The notes under the pieces are model-generated. The model saw nothing but the letters and a program-made list of their open reading frames with translations. It was not told the origin of the DNA and ran no database searches. Below, one piece after another: positions 42,414 through 50,045 of a stretch of 64,000 nucleotides of DNA. Each line of letters starts with the position of its first letter. Position 1 is the first letter of the stretch. The position numbers and the translations under genes are program-made. Location: NCBI RefSeq assembly GCF_027921845.1, contig NZ_BSEN01000012.1, positions 62,001 to 126,000 on the forward strand, written 5' to 3'. Source of the stretch: Leifsonia poae (lineage in GTDB: Bacteria; Actinomycetota; Actinomycetes; Actinomycetales; Microbacteriaceae).

Positions 42414-42794
42414 CTAGGAGACCTGGCGGGACGACGCCAGGATGCCGGCGGCAGCGAGCGCGGCGCCGATGGCATTGGCGGTCTCCTTGAACACCGTGTC
42501 GGTCTTCGTGGCCCCGAGCGCTCCGCCCGTTGCGACGGCGCCGGCTGCGACCCGTCCGAGCCGCGTGACGATCTGACCGTCGAGGTGCATGATCTGCACG
42601 GTGAACGACATGGCGAGCTGGCGGCCGGAGAGGCCTCCGAACAGCACCGTCATCAGCACGCTGCCGCGCTTCGCGACGAACCCGCCCGCTGGCGTCGACT
42701 CGAGCGTGAACCCGCGTTCGGTGAGGGCCTGCGCCACCACCGAACGCACCTGCTCGGGAGAGGCATTACTGAAGAACTCGTGACCGGATGCCAT
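42414..42794 (-). CDS. conserved hypothetical, glycine-zipper-like C-terminus
   Basis: This 126-residue protein has an N-terminal alpha/beta half (SPEQVRSVVAQALTERGFTLES, GGFVAKRGSVLMTVLFGGL). A Gly/Ala-rich hydrophobic half follows (AAGAVATGGALGATKTD, ANAIGAALAAAGIL) that could insert in a membrane. ATG 42794 was chosen inside a much longer frame that is a shadow of the methyltransferase gene. The family is not recognised. Confidence 0.65.
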   Translation of the reverse strand: MASGHEFFSNASPEQVRSVVAQALTERGFTLESTPAGGFVAKRGSVLMTVLFGGLSGRQLAMSFTVQIMHLDGQIVTRLGRVAAGAVATGGALGATKTDTVFKETANAIGAALAAAGILASSRQVS

Positions 42795-42805
42795 GGAGAC
42801 TGAGC

Positions 42806-43606
42806 CTAGCCGCGCCGCGCGGTGTCGCCGAGCCGGCGCCTGGTGGCGACGACCACCGTCGCATCGAAATCGTCCGAGTGCTCGATCCGGCTCTCCAGCC
42901 CCGCAGCCGCGAAGAGCGCGGCCGACCGCTCGGCCTGCGGCATGCTCGTCTCGATGAGCAGAGAGCCGCCCGGCGCCAGCCAGGTCGGCGCACCCGCGGC
43001 CACGCGGCGCTGCACGTCCAGGCCGTCGGCGCCGCCGTCGAGCGCGATCGCCGGCTCGTAGTCGCGCGCCTCCGGGGGCATCATCCGGATGGAGTCCGTC
43101 GGCACGTAGGGCGCGTTGACGGCGAGCAGGTCCACACGCCCCTGCAGCTCCGGCGGCAGCGCATCGTAGAGGTCCCCCTCGAACACGCGCCCGGCCGGCT
43201 CGATGTTCGCCCGCGCGCACCGCACGGCGGCGGGCTCGATGTCGGCGGCGACGAGCTCGACTCCCGAACCCAGCCGGGATGCGATGGCCGCGCCGATCGC
43301 CCCGGCTCCGCAGCAGAGATCGAGCACCACCGACTCCGGCGTGCCCAGACCGACGGCGAGATCGACGAGGAACTCGGTGCGCTGGCGCGGGACGAACACG
43401 CCCGGTTCGACGACGATCCGGAGTCCGCAGAACTCGGCCCACCCGAGCAACGTCTCGAGGGGATGCCCGGCGACGCGCAGCGAGACCAGTTCCTCGAGCC
43501 GTTCGGGCGAGTCGGCCGCCTCTGCGAGCAGCAGCGCCTCGTCTTCAGCGAAGACGCATCCGGCTGCGCGCAGCCGCGCCACGAGCGTGGGATCGGGATC
43601 GGTCAC
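42806..43606 (-). CDS. PrmC/HemK-like N5-glutamine methyltransferase homologue
   Basis: This 266-residue protein has a PrmC-type N-terminal helical domain, SAM-binding LDLCCGAGAIGAAIA, acidic ADIEPAAV and the catalytic motif AVNAPYVPTD. True PrmC has NPPY, whereas here it is NAPY, as in the actinobacterial PrmC-related family. The substrate may therefore not be a release factor. It is separated by 11 bp from the next minus-strand gene. Confidence 0.85.
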   Translation of the reverse strand: MTDPDPTLVARLRAAGCVFAEDEALLLAEAADSPERLEELVSLRVAGHPLETLLGWAEFCGLRIVVEPGVFVPRQRTEFLVDLAVGLGTPESVVLDLCCGAGAIGAAIASRLGSGVELVAADIEPAAVRCARANIEPAGRVFEGDLYDALPPELQGRVDLLAVNAPYVPTDSIRMMPPEARDYEPAIALDGGADGLDVQRRVAAGAPTWLAPGGSLLIETSMPQAERSAALFAAAGLESRIEHSDDFDATVVVATRRRLGDTARRG

Positions 43607-43656
43607 GAGGCCTCATGCTATCCCCGCGACCGGGTCGGGACCTTAGCGCCGTGACC

Positions 43657-44283
43657 TCAGTGCTGGTAGGGCTGTGCGCGCAGCACCCGCGCCAGGTGCG
43701 CCGCGTTCTTCGCCATCGAGGCCGTCGTGCTCGCGACGGACTCGGGGGTCTCGTCCAGGTCTTTGTAGTCCACGCTCCCCATCGCCTCGCCGTTCCAATA
43801 GGTGGATGCCTGCGACGGAATACTGAACCCGACATCGTTGAGCCCCTGGAACAGGTCCGCGGCGATCGCGTGCGCTCCGTCCTCGTTGCCCACGACACCG
43901 ACGACCGCCACCTTGCCCTCGACCAGTGGCCTGCCCTTGTCGTCGGTCTCGGACAGTTCGGCATCCAGTCGTTCGAGCGCCCGCTGGGCGATGCTCGACA
44001 GGTGACCCATCCACGTCGGTGTGACGATGACCAGGATGTCGGAGGCGATGATCTGCTCCCGGATGCGCGGCCATGCGTCACCGTCGCCCTCGTCGAGTTC
44101 AACACCGGCCTTCACGTCGTAGTCGGCGAGGCGCACCGCGGTGCCGGTGACCTCGTTCGCCGCCAACTCGTCGAGGATCTGCGTCGCGAGCAATTGGCTG
44201 CTGGATTCCGCCGGAGAGGGCTTGAGCGTGCAGACGAGGGCGATGGCGCTGAGCGGAGCGGTGCTCGTTGTCGAATCGGTCAT
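43657..44283 (-). CDS. flavodoxin/NAD(P)H-dependent FMN reductase
   Basis: This 208-residue protein has a flavodoxin-like fold: LVCTLKPSPAESSSQLLATQIL (FMN phosphate loop), ILVIVTPTWMGHLSSIAQRALER and KVAVVGVVGNEDGAHA. It probably reduces quinones or FMN. The electron acceptor is not known. ATG 44283 was chosen; the upstream in-frame extension has no support. Confidence 0.88.
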   Translation of the reverse strand: MTDSTTSTAPLSAIALVCTLKPSPAESSSQLLATQILDELAANEVTGTAVRLADYDVKAGVELDEGDGDAWPRIREQIIASDILVIVTPTWMGHLSSIAQRALERLDAELSETDDKGRPLVEGKVAVVGVVGNEDGAHAIAADLFQGLNDVGFSIPSQASTYWNGEAMGSVDYKDLDETPESVASTTASMAKNAAHLARVLRAQPYQH

Positions 44284-44402
44284 GGGGGCAGTGAACGCCC
44301 GGCCTCCGGAGCGCGCAAGGGGCTTGCGTGAGAGCTTGCAGTTCCGCAAACACGCAGCCGTGCGCCCTTGACCACGGGCCGACACCCTCGTATGACTGGG
44401 TG

Positions 44403-44741
44403 ATGAAACGCATCCACTACGCCAGCGGCTCGCTGTTGACCGGCGACGCTATAGCCGAGGTCCTGCTCCGCTACGCAGCCGTACTCGCGACGAACGAGTC
44501 CGCGGCGGAGGTGCGCGCACCGGCTCTCGCGGACGACGGACTCGTGAAGCCTGTTCTCCTCCTGCTGGGGCCGGCGAGTCAGATGCTCGCCGAAGAGGAG
44601 GCATCCGAGCATCCGGAGATCGTCGATGCCGATTTCGTCGCCGCGTGCGAGAAGGAGATCCGGGCGCTGGGCCCGCGGCGGGCCGAGTACGTCGCCGACG
44701 GAACCGACGAGACAGCGGGGCTCGACCTCGATTACCTCTGA
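44403..44741 (+). CDS. conserved hypothetical protein
   Basis: This 112-residue soluble acidic protein starts MKRIHYASGSLLTGDAIAEVLLRYA. Hydrophobic strand GLVKPVLLLLGPAS and an acidic C-terminus (GLDLDYL) follow. Alternating helices and strands suggest a small alpha/beta fold. No family is recognised. It is divergent from the flavodoxin gene. Confidence 0.65.
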   Translation: MKRIHYASGSLLTGDAIAEVLLRYAAVLATNESAAEVRAPALADDGLVKPVLLLLGPASQMLAEEEASEHPEIVDADFVAACEKEIRALGPRRAEYVADGTDETAGLDLDYL

Positions 44742-44884
44742 GCGGAAAGCGCCGAGAAGACGCCGAGAACGCGCCTCAGAAGCCCTGGGATCGCTGAGCG
44801 GAACCGATCACTTCGGCCCGACCCCCTGGTGCGATCGCGTGGCGCGCGTACTATCCCGCACCAGATAGCAAACGGGGAGAGGGC

Positions 44885-45160
44885 ATGCAGGTGTACCATG
44901 TCTACATCGACGACCTGCGGTTCACTTTCGTCGATCGAGCTCCTGTCGAGCAGTTGAAGGAGCGCGTCGTCGAAGCGAGCCGGGCCGCCGGTGCGTTCGT
45001 GCCCATCACGCAGTCGAGCCGTCCGCCCAGCGAGGTTTTCGTGACCAGCGCCACGAAGATTCGCATCGAGACGGCGAGCATCCCACGCGAGTCCGCCGGG
45101 ACCGGCGAAGGGGACGAGGACGACGACGCGTTCTGGTTCGACTTCGATTCCCTGTCGTAA
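44885..45160 (+). CDS. hypothetical protein with acidic tail
   Basis: A 91-residue protein with a strand-helix N-terminus (QVYHVYIDDLRFTFVDRAPVE) and a GEGDEDDDAFWFDFD tail, probably disordered. It lies four bases upstream of the FAD/Rieske gene and is likely co-translated with it. GGGGAGAGGGC precedes the ATG. No function can be assigned. Confidence 0.65.
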   Translation: MQVYHVYIDDLRFTFVDRAPVEQLKERVVEASRAAGAFVPITQSSRPPSEVFVTSATKIRIETASIPRESAGTGEGDEDDDAFWFDFDSLS

Positions 45161-45164
45161 CGAA

Positions 45165-46685
45165 ATGACCTCCCTCTGGCTGGACGCCACCGCCCCGATC
45201 CCGACCGATCCGTTCGAGGACGACGGGCAGTACGACGTCGTCATCGTCGGCGCCGGGATCACCGGACTCGCGACCGCCCTGATGACCGCCCGTCGCGGGG
45301 CGCGGGTCGCCGTGCTCGAGGCACGCACGGTGGGCGCGGTGACGACCGGGAACACGACCGGAAAGCTCAGCCTGCTGCAGGGCACCGTGCTGTCGCAGAT
45401 CAAGCGCCACGCCTCAGACCGCGTGCTCAGCGCCTATGTCGACGGCAACACCGACGGCCAGGGCTGGCTGCTCGACTACCTGCAGGACCGCGGCGTGCCC
45501 TACGACGTGCGGGATGCGTTCACTTACGCGACCACCGACGACGGCGCCAGGGCCATCCGGGCCGAGGCCGAGGCGGCCCTCATCGCCGGCCTTCCCGTCG
45601 ACGATGAGCCGGGAGACCTGCCCTTCACCGTGACGGCCTCCGTGCGTCTCGCGGATCAGGCGCAGTTCGACCCGGTGGCGGTTCTGCGCGCGATGGCAGA
45701 AGACGTACGGGCGCTCGGCGGCGTGATCGTGGAGGGCGAGCGGGTGACGGATGTCTCCGCCTCCGATCCCGCCGTTGTCACCAGCACCTCCGGACGCACG
45801 CGCGCGGGCAGGGTGCTGCTCGCGACGGGCACGCCGATCCTCGACCGCGGACTGTACTTCGCCAAGCTCGAACCGTTGCGTTCCTACCTCACGGCGTTCA
45901 CGGTGCCCGGCGACATCCCGGCCGGGATGTACCTGTCGGCGGATGCGCCGACGCGTTCGCTCCGTACCGCCACGGCGCCGGCTGCGGTGGCGGCCCTGGA
46001 TGGCCGCGAACTGCTCCTCGTCGGCGGCAACGGGCATCCGGCCGGGCGCGCCGACTCGCCGGCCGAACTGCTCGCCGACCTGACACTGTGGGCGCAGGAG
46101 CATTTCCCCGGCGCGGAGCGCACGCACTGGTGGGCGGCGCAGGACTACCGCTCCGCGAACCAGGTGCCGTTCGTGGGCTGGCTGCCCCGCGGCCGCGGCC
46201 GGCTCTACCTCGCGACGGGCTACAACAAGTGGGGACTGACGAACGCGATCGCGGCCGCCATCAGCCTCAGCGCGAGCCTCACGGATGACGAAGAGCCGGA
46301 GTGGGCGCGTGTCCTCCACCACCGGGTGACGCATCCGGTCGATCTTGCGACCGGGGCCGGCTTCAATGCGGCGGTCGGCAAGGAGGCGGCGACGCACTGG
46401 GCTGCGGCGGAGACCGGCCCGTCACTCGGCGCGCACACCACGCCCCCGCCCGAGCGCACCGGGGTGGTCGGACATCGCGGGGCCGCTCCGGTCGCCGTCT
46501 CCACGGTCGACGGGCGCACGTGCGCGCTGTCGGCGGTGTGCACGCACCTCGGCGGCGTCGTGCGCTGGAACGACGCCGAACTCTCGTGGGACTGCCCGCT
46601 GCACGGATCCCGGTTCGCTGCGGACGGCACCAACCTCGAAGGACCGGCCACGAAGCCGTTGGCACCCATCGACGAAGACGACTGA
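45165..46685 (+). CDS. FAD-dependent oxidoreductase with C-terminal Rieske domain
   Basis: This 506-residue protein has a DAO-type FAD domain (VVIVGAGITGLATALMTARRG, TTGNTTGKLSLLQG) followed by a Rieske [2Fe-2S] domain (about 415-506) with CTHLGG and CPLHGSRF supplying Cys/His ligands. This fusion is widespread in Gram-positive bacteria (YhfW-like). Its substrate is unknown. Electrons probably pass from a substrate amine or alcohol through FAD to the cluster. Confidence 0.9.
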   Translation: MTSLWLDATAPIPTDPFEDDGQYDVVIVGAGITGLATALMTARRGARVAVLEARTVGAVTTGNTTGKLSLLQGTVLSQIKRHASDRVLSAYVDGNTDGQGWLLDYLQDRGVPYDVRDAFTYATTDDGARAIRAEAEAALIAGLPVDDEPGDLPFTVTASVRLADQAQFDPVAVLRAMAEDVRALGGVIVEGERVTDVSASDPAVVTSTSGRTRAGRVLLATGTPILDRGLYFAKLEPLRSYLTAFTVPGDIPAGMYLSADAPTRSLRTATAPAAVAALDGRELLLVGGNGHPAGRADSPAELLADLTLWAQEHFPGAERTHWWAAQDYRSANQVPFVGWLPRGRGRLYLATGYNKWGLTNAIAAAISLSASLTDDEEPEWARVLHHRVTHPVDLATGAGFNAAVGKEAATHWAAAETGPSLGAHTTPPPERTGVVGHRGAAPVAVSTVDGRTCALSAVCTHLGGVVRWNDAELSWDCPLHGSRFAADGTNLEGPATKPLAPIDEDD

Positions 46686-46754
46686 AATACCGGTGTGCGT
46701 CATCCAGCGCGTGGGGGGTGGTCAGCAAGGTCTGTCCCGCAGTAGGGTCGCGGC

Positions 46755-47423
46755 ATGACTATTCCCAACGACGACAGCAAGCCGGACCAGCCCGCCTCGG
46801 ACGGCTCCGTGCCGGCGCCCGACGCCGCCGGGTCCGTTCCTCCCGCCGCCCCGGTCCCGCCGGCCCCGCCGGCGCCCGACGCCGCGTATCCGCCCGCGCC
46901 GCCCGCTTCCGCTCCTGGCGCCTTCCCCTCCTATGCGGCCACACCCGCCGCGCCCGCCGCCGCTCCGACGACCCTGCCGAGCCAGGTCAACATCGCGTTC
47001 TGGCTCTACATCGGTGCGGCCGTGCTCAGCGTGATCAGCGGCATCATCACCGTCGTGATCCTCGGCTCGAGCCGTCAGTCGACCATCGACTCGCTGCAGA
47101 ACAGCAACGTGAAGACGAACGGCATGACCATCGACCAGCTCGCCGACGCGTCGATCGCGGTCGGCACGACCCTCGCGATCATCACGCTGATCTTCTGGGC
47201 CATCGTCTTCGTGCTCTTCGCCTGGTTCATGCGCCGCGGCGCCAACTGGTCGCGGATCATCCTCACGATCCTGACGGTGCTCTCGCTGATCAACGTGCCC
47301 TGGGGCTTCGGCGCCGGTGCGCTGCAGGTGGTGCTCGCGATCGTGGCGACCATCCTGATCTGGCTGAAGCCGGCCTCGGCCTACTTCGCCGCGGTCAAGG
47401 CCTCCAAGGCGCCGCGCGTCTGA
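46755..47423 (+). CDS. membrane protein with Pro/Ala-rich cytoplasmic N-terminus
   Basis: This 222-residue protein has three parts. Residues 1-75 are a low-complexity Pro/Ala/Asp tail. Helix 1 is FWLYIGAAVLSVISGIITVVIL, and an external loop of about 40 residues (SRQSTIDSLQNSNVKTNG) follows. Three further helices complete the protein (TTLAIITLIFWAIVFVLFAW, ILTILTVLSLINVPWG, VVLAIVATILIWL). Similar proteins are common in Microbacteriaceae with no known role. Confidence 0.75.
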   Translation: MTIPNDDSKPDQPASDGSVPAPDAAGSVPPAAPVPPAPPAPDAAYPPAPPASAPGAFPSYAATPAAPAAAPTTLPSQVNIAFWLYIGAAVLSVISGIITVVILGSSRQSTIDSLQNSNVKTNGMTIDQLADASIAVGTTLAIITLIFWAIVFVLFAWFMRRGANWSRIILTILTVLSLINVPWGFGAGALQVVLAIVATILIWLKPASAYFAAVKASKAPRV

Positions 47424-47445
47424 TCGACGGACGACCTGCCCGTGC

Positions 47446-47474
47446 TGGGTCCGCGCGCTACGTGCGCGGACCCA
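47446..47474. terminator. stem-loop after membrane-protein gene
   Basis: TGGGTCCGCGC (47446-47456) pairs perfectly with 47464-47474 around a 7-nt loop, 22 bp downstream of the stop. Confidence 0.75.
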
Positions 47475-47588
47475 ACCACGAGCGGGATGCCGGGTCAAGG
47501 CCTCGACCCGATTCGACGATGCGCCTAATGTCGCTTCCGGTCCTCCGATCCCCAGGTGGGCCCGCTACGTAGAAAGCAGGTATCGGCA

Positions 47589-47753
47589 ATGAACATTCTG
47601 CTCATCATCATCGCGATCGTCGCGATCGTGCTCCTGTTCACCGGTGGGTTCGTTCAGGCCCTCAACTGGCTGCTCTGGGTGGGAATCATCCTCCTGGTGT
47701 TCGCCGTCATCGTGTGGCTGGTACGCATGATCAGCGGCCGTCGCTCGGTCTGA
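47589..47753 (+). CDS. 54-residue hydrophobic membrane peptide, paralog 2
   Basis: The protein is two hydrophobic helices (NILLIIIAIVAIVLLFTGG and LLWVGIILLVFAVIVWLVRM) with the end SGRRSV. It is about 75 % identical to the product of 7811-7975. The promoter context differs: there is no CTAG palindrome here, so the two copies may be regulated differently. A strong terminator follows at 47772-47801. Confidence 0.8.
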   Translation: MNILLIIIAIVAIVLLFTGGFVQALNWLLWVGIILLVFAVIVWLVRMISGRRSV

Positions 47754-47771
47754 CCGCCGACAGCAACGTCG

Positions 47772-47801
47772 AACCCCCGGATGCTCGTGCATCCGGGGGT
47801 T
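47772..47801 (+). terminator. strong intrinsic terminator
   Basis: A perfect 13-bp stem (47772-47784 with 47789-47801) with a TCGT loop lies 18 bp after the hydrophobic peptide stop and ends in TTT. Confidence 0.9.
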
Positions 47802-47830
47802 TCGCCGTTAAGGGGGTCAGCCGTTCGGAG

Positions 47831-47930
47831 TCACCGCCCGCAACTCCGGAACTCCGCGCGCTACCGCCCCGACGTTCCGGAATTACGCCCGGACACGCCG
47901 TCCTCGCCGCCGACCTTCCGGAGTTACGCA
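47831..47930. repeat. cluster of TAACTCCGGAA-type repeat units
   Basis: This stretch holds GCAACTCCGGAACTCC (47831 on), TTCCGGAATTACGC and TTCCGGAGTTACGC in alternating orientation. The same core builds the 99-bp repeats at 54444 and 54780. It fills most of the 314-bp gap between 47753 and 48068, in which no gene is visible. Confidence 0.6.
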
Positions 47931-48067
47931 GCCGCCTTTCCGGCAGCCGCGCCGAGCCGCGGGGTAGAACCACCGGGCAGGCGCGAGTACCGTCCGCGCC
48001 GGATCGCCGGATCGCCGGACCCCGGACACCCGGACCCAGCGATCCCGAGTGACGGAAGGAGCCGGCG

Positions 48068-48331
48068 ATGCCGCAGAGCGAACCCCAGCTGAAGGACCAG
48101 AAACTGTACGAGGACCTCCGAAAAGAGGGCAACTCCAAAGAGAAGTCGGCACGCATCTCGAACGCCGCCGCCGCCCGCGGGCGCTCCTCGGTCGGACGCA
48201 AGGGAGGCGAATCCGGATCGTACGACGACTGGACCGTCGCCGACCTCAAGAAGCGCGCCAAAGAGATCGGGCTCACCGGCTACTCGAAGAAGAACAAGTC
48301 GCAGCTGATCACGGCGCTGCGCAACCACTGA
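48068..48331 (+). CDS. DUF7218-like protein with Rho_N/SAP motif
   Basis: This 87-residue basic protein has an N-terminal helical part (KLYEDLRKEGNSKEKSARIS, RGRSSVGRKGG). A C-terminal WTVADLKKRAKEIGLTGYSKKNKSQ motif is homologous to the C-terminus of the Lys/Ala-rich protein at 32988. Rho_N/SAP motifs bind nucleic acid. GGAAGGAG precedes the ATG. Its role is unknown. Confidence 0.8.
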   Translation: MPQSEPQLKDQKLYEDLRKEGNSKEKSARISNAAAARGRSSVGRKGGESGSYDDWTVADLKKRAKEIGLTGYSKKNKSQLITALRNH

Positions 48332-48380
48332 CGGCCGGCCCCGCACCATCGCACACGCGCGACCGTCGTACACTCGCGAC

Positions 48381-49211
48381 ATGGGACTGCGCGAGGTCGC
48401 GGACGAGTTGTACGGCAAACCGGCGGGGGACTTCACCGCGTCGAGGAACGCCGCCGCGTCCGGTGCGGACAAATCCCTCGCGAAGGAGATCAAGGCGCTG
48501 CGCAAACCGTCCGCCGCCGCTGCCGCCATCAACGCGCTGGTGCGCGAGCATCCGGAGGTGATCGACGCGATCCTCGAGGTCGGCGACCGGATGCGGGAAG
48601 CGTTCGCCGCGCGCGACCGTGACGAGATCCGGGCGGCGACCGCCGAACGGCAGCGCCTGCTGCAGTCCGCCTCGCGTCACGTCGAGGGTGCGAGTGCGTC
48701 CGTCGTGCGCGAGATCGAGGAGACGCTGCAAGCAGCCGTGATCGATCCTGCGGCAGCCGCGGCGGTGCACAGCGGGATGCTCGTGCGCGGGCTCGAGTCC
48801 ACCGGCGTCGATCAGGTGGACGTGACCGACGCGGTCGCGCTCCCGATCGACCCGGATGCGCTCCAGCGTTCCGCACCCGCGCGCGCCGATCGAGCGGCGG
48901 CCGCCACGAAGCAGAAGGAGTCGGCCGAGTCGGCGAGCGACCGCAGAGAGCGTGAGCGACGCATCCGATCGGCCGAGAAGGCGCTCGAGCACGCCAGGGC
49001 AGCGGCGGACACCCTCGACGACGAACTCGACGAGGAGGTCGACCGCAGGAGTGATCTGGAGGCCGAACGCGACGACCTCGCACGCCGGCTCGAGCGCACG
49101 CAGGACGAGCTGACCGAATCGCGAGCGGCCGAGCGCGAGCTACGCCGGCGCATCACCCAGGCGCACGCGGCGGTCCGCGAGGCCGAGAAGGCACTGCGCG
49201 CGACGCAATGA
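48381..49211 (+). CDS. coiled-coil protein, unknown
   Basis: This 276-residue protein has a globular N-terminus (GLREVADELYGKPAGDFTASRNAAA, KEIKALRKPSAAAAAINALV) and a long coiled coil (about 185-276; RSDLEAERDDLARRLERTQDEL). There is no membrane segment. Similar N-termini occur in actinobacterial hypothetical proteins of this size. No function is assigned. It begins 50 bp after the DUF7218 gene and may be co-transcribed. Confidence 0.75.
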   Translation: MGLREVADELYGKPAGDFTASRNAAASGADKSLAKEIKALRKPSAAAAAINALVREHPEVIDAILEVGDRMREAFAARDRDEIRAATAERQRLLQSASRHVEGASASVVREIEETLQAAVIDPAAAAAVHSGMLVRGLESTGVDQVDVTDAVALPIDPDALQRSAPARADRAAAATKQKESAESASDRRERERRIRSAEKALEHARAAADTLDDELDEEVDRRSDLEAERDDLARRLERTQDELTESRAAERELRRRITQAHAAVREAEKALRATQ

Positions 49212-49266
49212 CCCCGCCGTGGCTCGCCGGGTGCCCCGGGCCGCCCCGCCGATCACTCCCCGCCGG

Positions 49267-49590
49267 TCACTCCCCGCGCTGCAGGTACTCCGCGACCTCG
49301 TCCTCGGCCATCACGATGAGGCCACGGGAGCTGGTGGCCGACAGCATCATCGCTTCCAGCCACTCACGGTTGAGCGTCGGCGGCTTGGTCGCTTCGAACA
49401 CGTACTGCACCGGGATCGCCGGTGAGAGCCACAGGCTGACCCGACCGGAGCCGCGCTCCGGCGGCTGAGCCCAGCTGACCAGGAAGCCCTCGTGCATCCG
49501 GAGCTTGGTGGTGACGGCGATCTTCAGGTGCGAGAGCACCCGATCGTCGAACTCGTAGCGGGCACCTGCCCCGTAGATCAGAGTCCCCAT
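49267..49590 (-). CDS. DUF7882-type small protein, copy 1
   Basis: A 107-residue protein: MGTLIYGAGARYEFDDRVL, then KLRMHEGFLVSWAQPPERGSGRVSLWLSP and a C-terminal helix (REWLEAMMLSATSSRG). It is clearly homologous to the next gene and is often mislabelled ATP-dependent DNA ligase; no ligase motif is present. It is the second gene of a tandem pair 38 bp apart. Confidence 0.8.
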   Translation of the reverse strand: MGTLIYGAGARYEFDDRVLSHLKIAVTTKLRMHEGFLVSWAQPPERGSGRVSLWLSPAIPVQYVFEATKPPTLNREWLEAMMLSATSSRGLIVMAEDEVAEYLQRGE

Positions 49591-49628
49591 GCTTCATCCT
49601 CGCACCGTATCGCCACTGGAGGCGAGCA

Positions 49629-49946
49629 CTATTCCGGAAGGTGCCTCTCGGCCTCTTCTTCACTCATCACGACCATGCCGCCCGTGCGCTGCGATGTGTG
49701 CATGAGCGCCTCCAGCCAGACGGTGTTGATCGCGGGCGGCCTGCTCCCGCTGAACTGGAACACGAGCGGGACCTCGCGGCTGATCCACAGCGAGACACGG
49801 CCGGAACCCTGCTCGACGGGCACATCCCAGTTGAGCAGGAAGCTCTCGTGACGACGGAGCTTGGCGACGATCGCGAGCTTGACGTGAGTCAGCACCCGGT
49901 CGTCGAGGTCATACTCCTGACCTGCTCCGTACACGAGTTTTCCCAT
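49629..49946 (-). CDS. DUF7882-type small protein, copy 2
   Basis: A 105-residue protein: MGKLVYGAGQEYDLDDRVL, HESFLLNWDVPVEQGSGRVSLWIS and WLEALMHTSQRTGGMVV. It is about half identical to copy 1. Tandem copies suggest a hetero- or homo-dimeric role. The function is unknown. An AT-rich ATAATTAGG segment 20-25 bp upstream of the start could be the -10 region. Confidence 0.8.
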   Translation of the reverse strand: MGKLVYGAGQEYDLDDRVLTHVKLAIVAKLRRHESFLLNWDVPVEQGSGRVSLWISREVPLVFQFSGSRPPAINTVWLEALMHTSQRTGGMVVMSEEEAERHLPE

Positions 49947-50045
49947 GCTCAGAAGTTTGCCCTAATTATCCGACGGATCGCGCCTCACGCCGGGGGGATT
50001 GACACGGATCCCGATTTCCGATTAGAGGCCGCAGCCACGCGCAGG

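Noticed and set aside
44742-44884. Possible small gene or riboswitch before the acidic-tailed protein
   Set aside because: No coding frame with RBS and no recognisable aptamer; probably only a promoter.
49267-49946. ATP-dependent DNA ligase labels for the two small DUF7882-type proteins
   Set aside because: At about 105 residues with no KxDG motif they cannot be ligases.
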